64,000 nt of DNA from positions 228,390 to 292,389 of the forward strand of contig NZ_AQHN01000011.1 of the NCBI RefSeq assembly GCF_000359745.1, read 5' to 3'. The stretch is from Rhizobium freirei PRF 81 (GTDB taxonomy: Bacteria; Pseudomonadota; Alphaproteobacteria; Rhizobiales; Rhizobiaceae). The notes under the pieces were generated by a model that worked only from the letters and a program-made list of their open reading frames with translations, was not told where the DNA came from and ran no database searches. Both the position numbers and the translations under genes were made by a program. Below, piece after piece: positions 63,103 to 64,000 of this stretch (positions are counted from its first letter, which is position 1; the number at the start of each line of letters is the position of its first letter).

Positions 63103-63462
63103 TTAGTCGGCTTCGTCCCATGTTTCGGCAAACCGGCAGTTGCTGGGCATGTCTGCAAACATCGGGCGGATCTGTGGGCGTTTATATCCGGCGAGCCCGC
63201 AGCCGATCGGCGTCACATAGAAGGTTAGTTCGTCATGCTGACGGGCGAAGGCCTTGAATGAGCACACATGATCTTCAATGATATCGAGCGGTAGAGTCTC
63301 GATATAGAAATCCTTAGTGGGAATGCCGTAGGAATTTCCCTGCAGTCCGATGCCCTGGCCATAGACGGCACCATGGTTATCAAGAGCGAACCTGGCCGCA
63401 CCGCCGCCGTGCCTTCCAGCTAAATTGCTGCCGAAAACAAAGATGTCTCGCTTCGCAGACAT
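63103..63462 (-). CDS. Macro-domain-like phage protein
   Basis: A 119-residue protein. It starts with DIFVFGSNLAGRHGGGAARFAL and has a late IGCGLAGYKRPQIRPMF, a pattern of the A1S_2505-like family that is related to macro domains, which bind ADP-ribose. No catalytic role is established for the family. It lies 40 bases upstream of the RecE-like gene. Confidence 0.75.
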   Translation of the reverse strand: MSAKRDIFVFGSNLAGRHGGGAARFALDNHGAVYGQGIGLQGNSYGIPTKDFYIETLPLDIIEDHVCSFKAFARQHDELTFYVTPIGCGLAGYKRPQIRPMFADMPSNCRFAETWDEAD

Positions 63463-63467
63463 TGGCG

Positions 63468-64000
63468 TTACTCCGCAGCCTGTTCGATCGCGACTGGCGA
63501 CGGCTTGCCATTGCGATCAACTTCGAAGCACGGAGAGCAGCATCCACGGAACTTCACCTTCTGAGGCATACTGCCATTGGGATGAACGGAGATATCTTCG
63601 AGCTTGACAGGGCATCCCACGAATTTCTTTGCACCGATATTGAATTCCAGCGCCATCCTCGGATGCGGAGAGGCGTGAAGACCACCGCCGCATTCTTCCA
63701 GGCCACCATCCCAATCCGGAGCGACTGGAATCTGACCCGGCGCATAGGAAATATCTTTCTGGCGTGCGCGACTGGTCGAATAATCATCGTCAACAGCCTT
63801 AAAGAGTGTTGCGACGCCATCGATAACATCGACGCCATAGTGATCGCACCACTCATCCGCCGTTGATGGCTTGTTGGCTTCAAGGATATTGCCACCGCTT
63901 ATTTCCTTGGCCGGCCCATGCCGCATGATGGCGACATGAAGGGATGCCTTGATTTTCAGGGCCGAGAAGAGGCGAACAAAGACGTTCTCCCTGGCCTCGA
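63468..64000 (-). CDS. Phage protein of DUF7666-like type (partial, runs off the window)
   Basis: The frame is open to the window edge (codons from 63999 leftwards give EARENVFVRLFSALKIK and so on), so the gene starts beyond 64000. The visible 177 residues include GGNILEANKPSTADEWCDHYGVDVIDGVATLFKAVDDDYST and GLHASPHPRMALEF, CPVKLEDISVHP, KVKFRGCCSPCFEVDRNG. The pattern recalls phage proteins of a domain-of-unknown-function group. Function unknown. Confidence 0.6.
   Translation of the reverse strand, partial: EARENVFVRLFSALKIKASLHVAIMRHGPAKEISGGNILEANKPSTADEWCDHYGVDVIDGVATLFKAVDDDYSTSRARQKDISYAPGQIPVAPDWDGGLEECGGGLHASPHPRMALEFNIGAKKFVGCPVKLEDISVHPNGSMPQKVKFRGCCSPCFEVDRNGKPSPVAIEQAAE

Larger units (their letters stand above)
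55033..64000 (-). mobile_element. Prophage or phage-like integrated element (left end only)
   Basis: All genes from 55101 onward are on the minus strand, have lower GC than the chromosome upstream, are short and tightly packed, and include integrase, excisionase-like, RecE-like, Bet and DUF5131 proteins. The left boundary is the tRNA-Pro gene; the right boundary lies outside the window. Only early/recombination genes are visible; capsid, tail and lysis genes are not in this window. Confidence 0.88.

Overview
The window is about 55 kb of conserved chromosome from a Rhizobium-like alphaproteobacterium followed by about 9 kb of an integrated phage. The assignment rests on the alphaproteobacterial cytochrome oxidase cluster, a CcrM (GANTC) methyltransferase, IalB-type and YqgE proteins, a GGAAC-N16-CGTT general-stress promoter, CTTG-N17-CTATA-type promoters, and several copies of short palindromic repeats of the kind scattered through Rhizobium genomes. 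Everything is read from sequence and family knowledge; no database search was run.

Layout. 0-8 kb: J-domain co-chaperone, lipoprotein, pdxH, polysaccharide deacetylase, a SPOR-tailed D,D-carboxypeptidase, a MazG-like protein, tldD and an IalB-like protein. 8-18 kb: the aa3 oxidase cluster coxB-coxA-ctaB-small membrane protein-ctaG-coxC, then DUF983-surf1-ispH-thrB-rnhA. A reverse-strand phosphotransferase-like gene sits between coxC and the DUF983 gene. 18-27 kb: sulfite-oxidase-like enzyme, Dabb protein, a zinc/manganese ABC transporter with a Zur-like palindrome upstream, a ParDE module whose antitoxin is frameshifted, peroxiredoxin, DsbD-alpha-like protein, YqgE, CsbD under an EcfG-type promoter, and a zinc-ribbon metallopeptidase. 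27-34 kb: a reverse-strand run thrC, M16 peptidase, RimJ-like acetyltransferase and a large membrane PAS-GGDEF-EAL protein. 34-43 kb: HAD phosphatases, an ArsR-like regulator divergent from two ABM/NIPSNAP-type genes, ccrM, mutY, a DciA-like protein, a RelBE module and a DsbA-like protein. 43-54 kb: smc, a CBS-domain hemolysin-family protein, ppdK, small lipoproteins, DUF1499, a metallo-beta-lactamase-fold hydrolase, a cupin and tRNA-Gln(TTG).

At 54956-55032 lies tRNA-Pro(CGG). Immediately after it begins a phage-like segment, all on the minus strand and with visibly lower GC. Read in the direction of transcription it runs: partial DUF7666-like protein, macro-domain-like protein, RecE-like exonuclease, Bet/RecT annealase, DUF5131 protein, HNH/Ref-like nuclease, a chain of small proteins joined by ATGA, GTGA or TAATG junctions, excisionase-like protein and tyrosine integrase. 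The excisionase and integrase genes overlap by about 200 bases in different frames. Only the integrase end of the element is inside the window; no structural phage genes are present here.

The most useful leads are the frameshifted ParD antitoxin beside an intact ParE, the Zur-like palindrome and 42-residue membrane protein that head the metal transporter operon, the translationally coupled phage early operon, the overlapping excisionase/integrase pair, the hairpin that covers the smc ribosome binding site, and the structured region downstream of ccrM. I did not find a clearly new defence or metabolic system.
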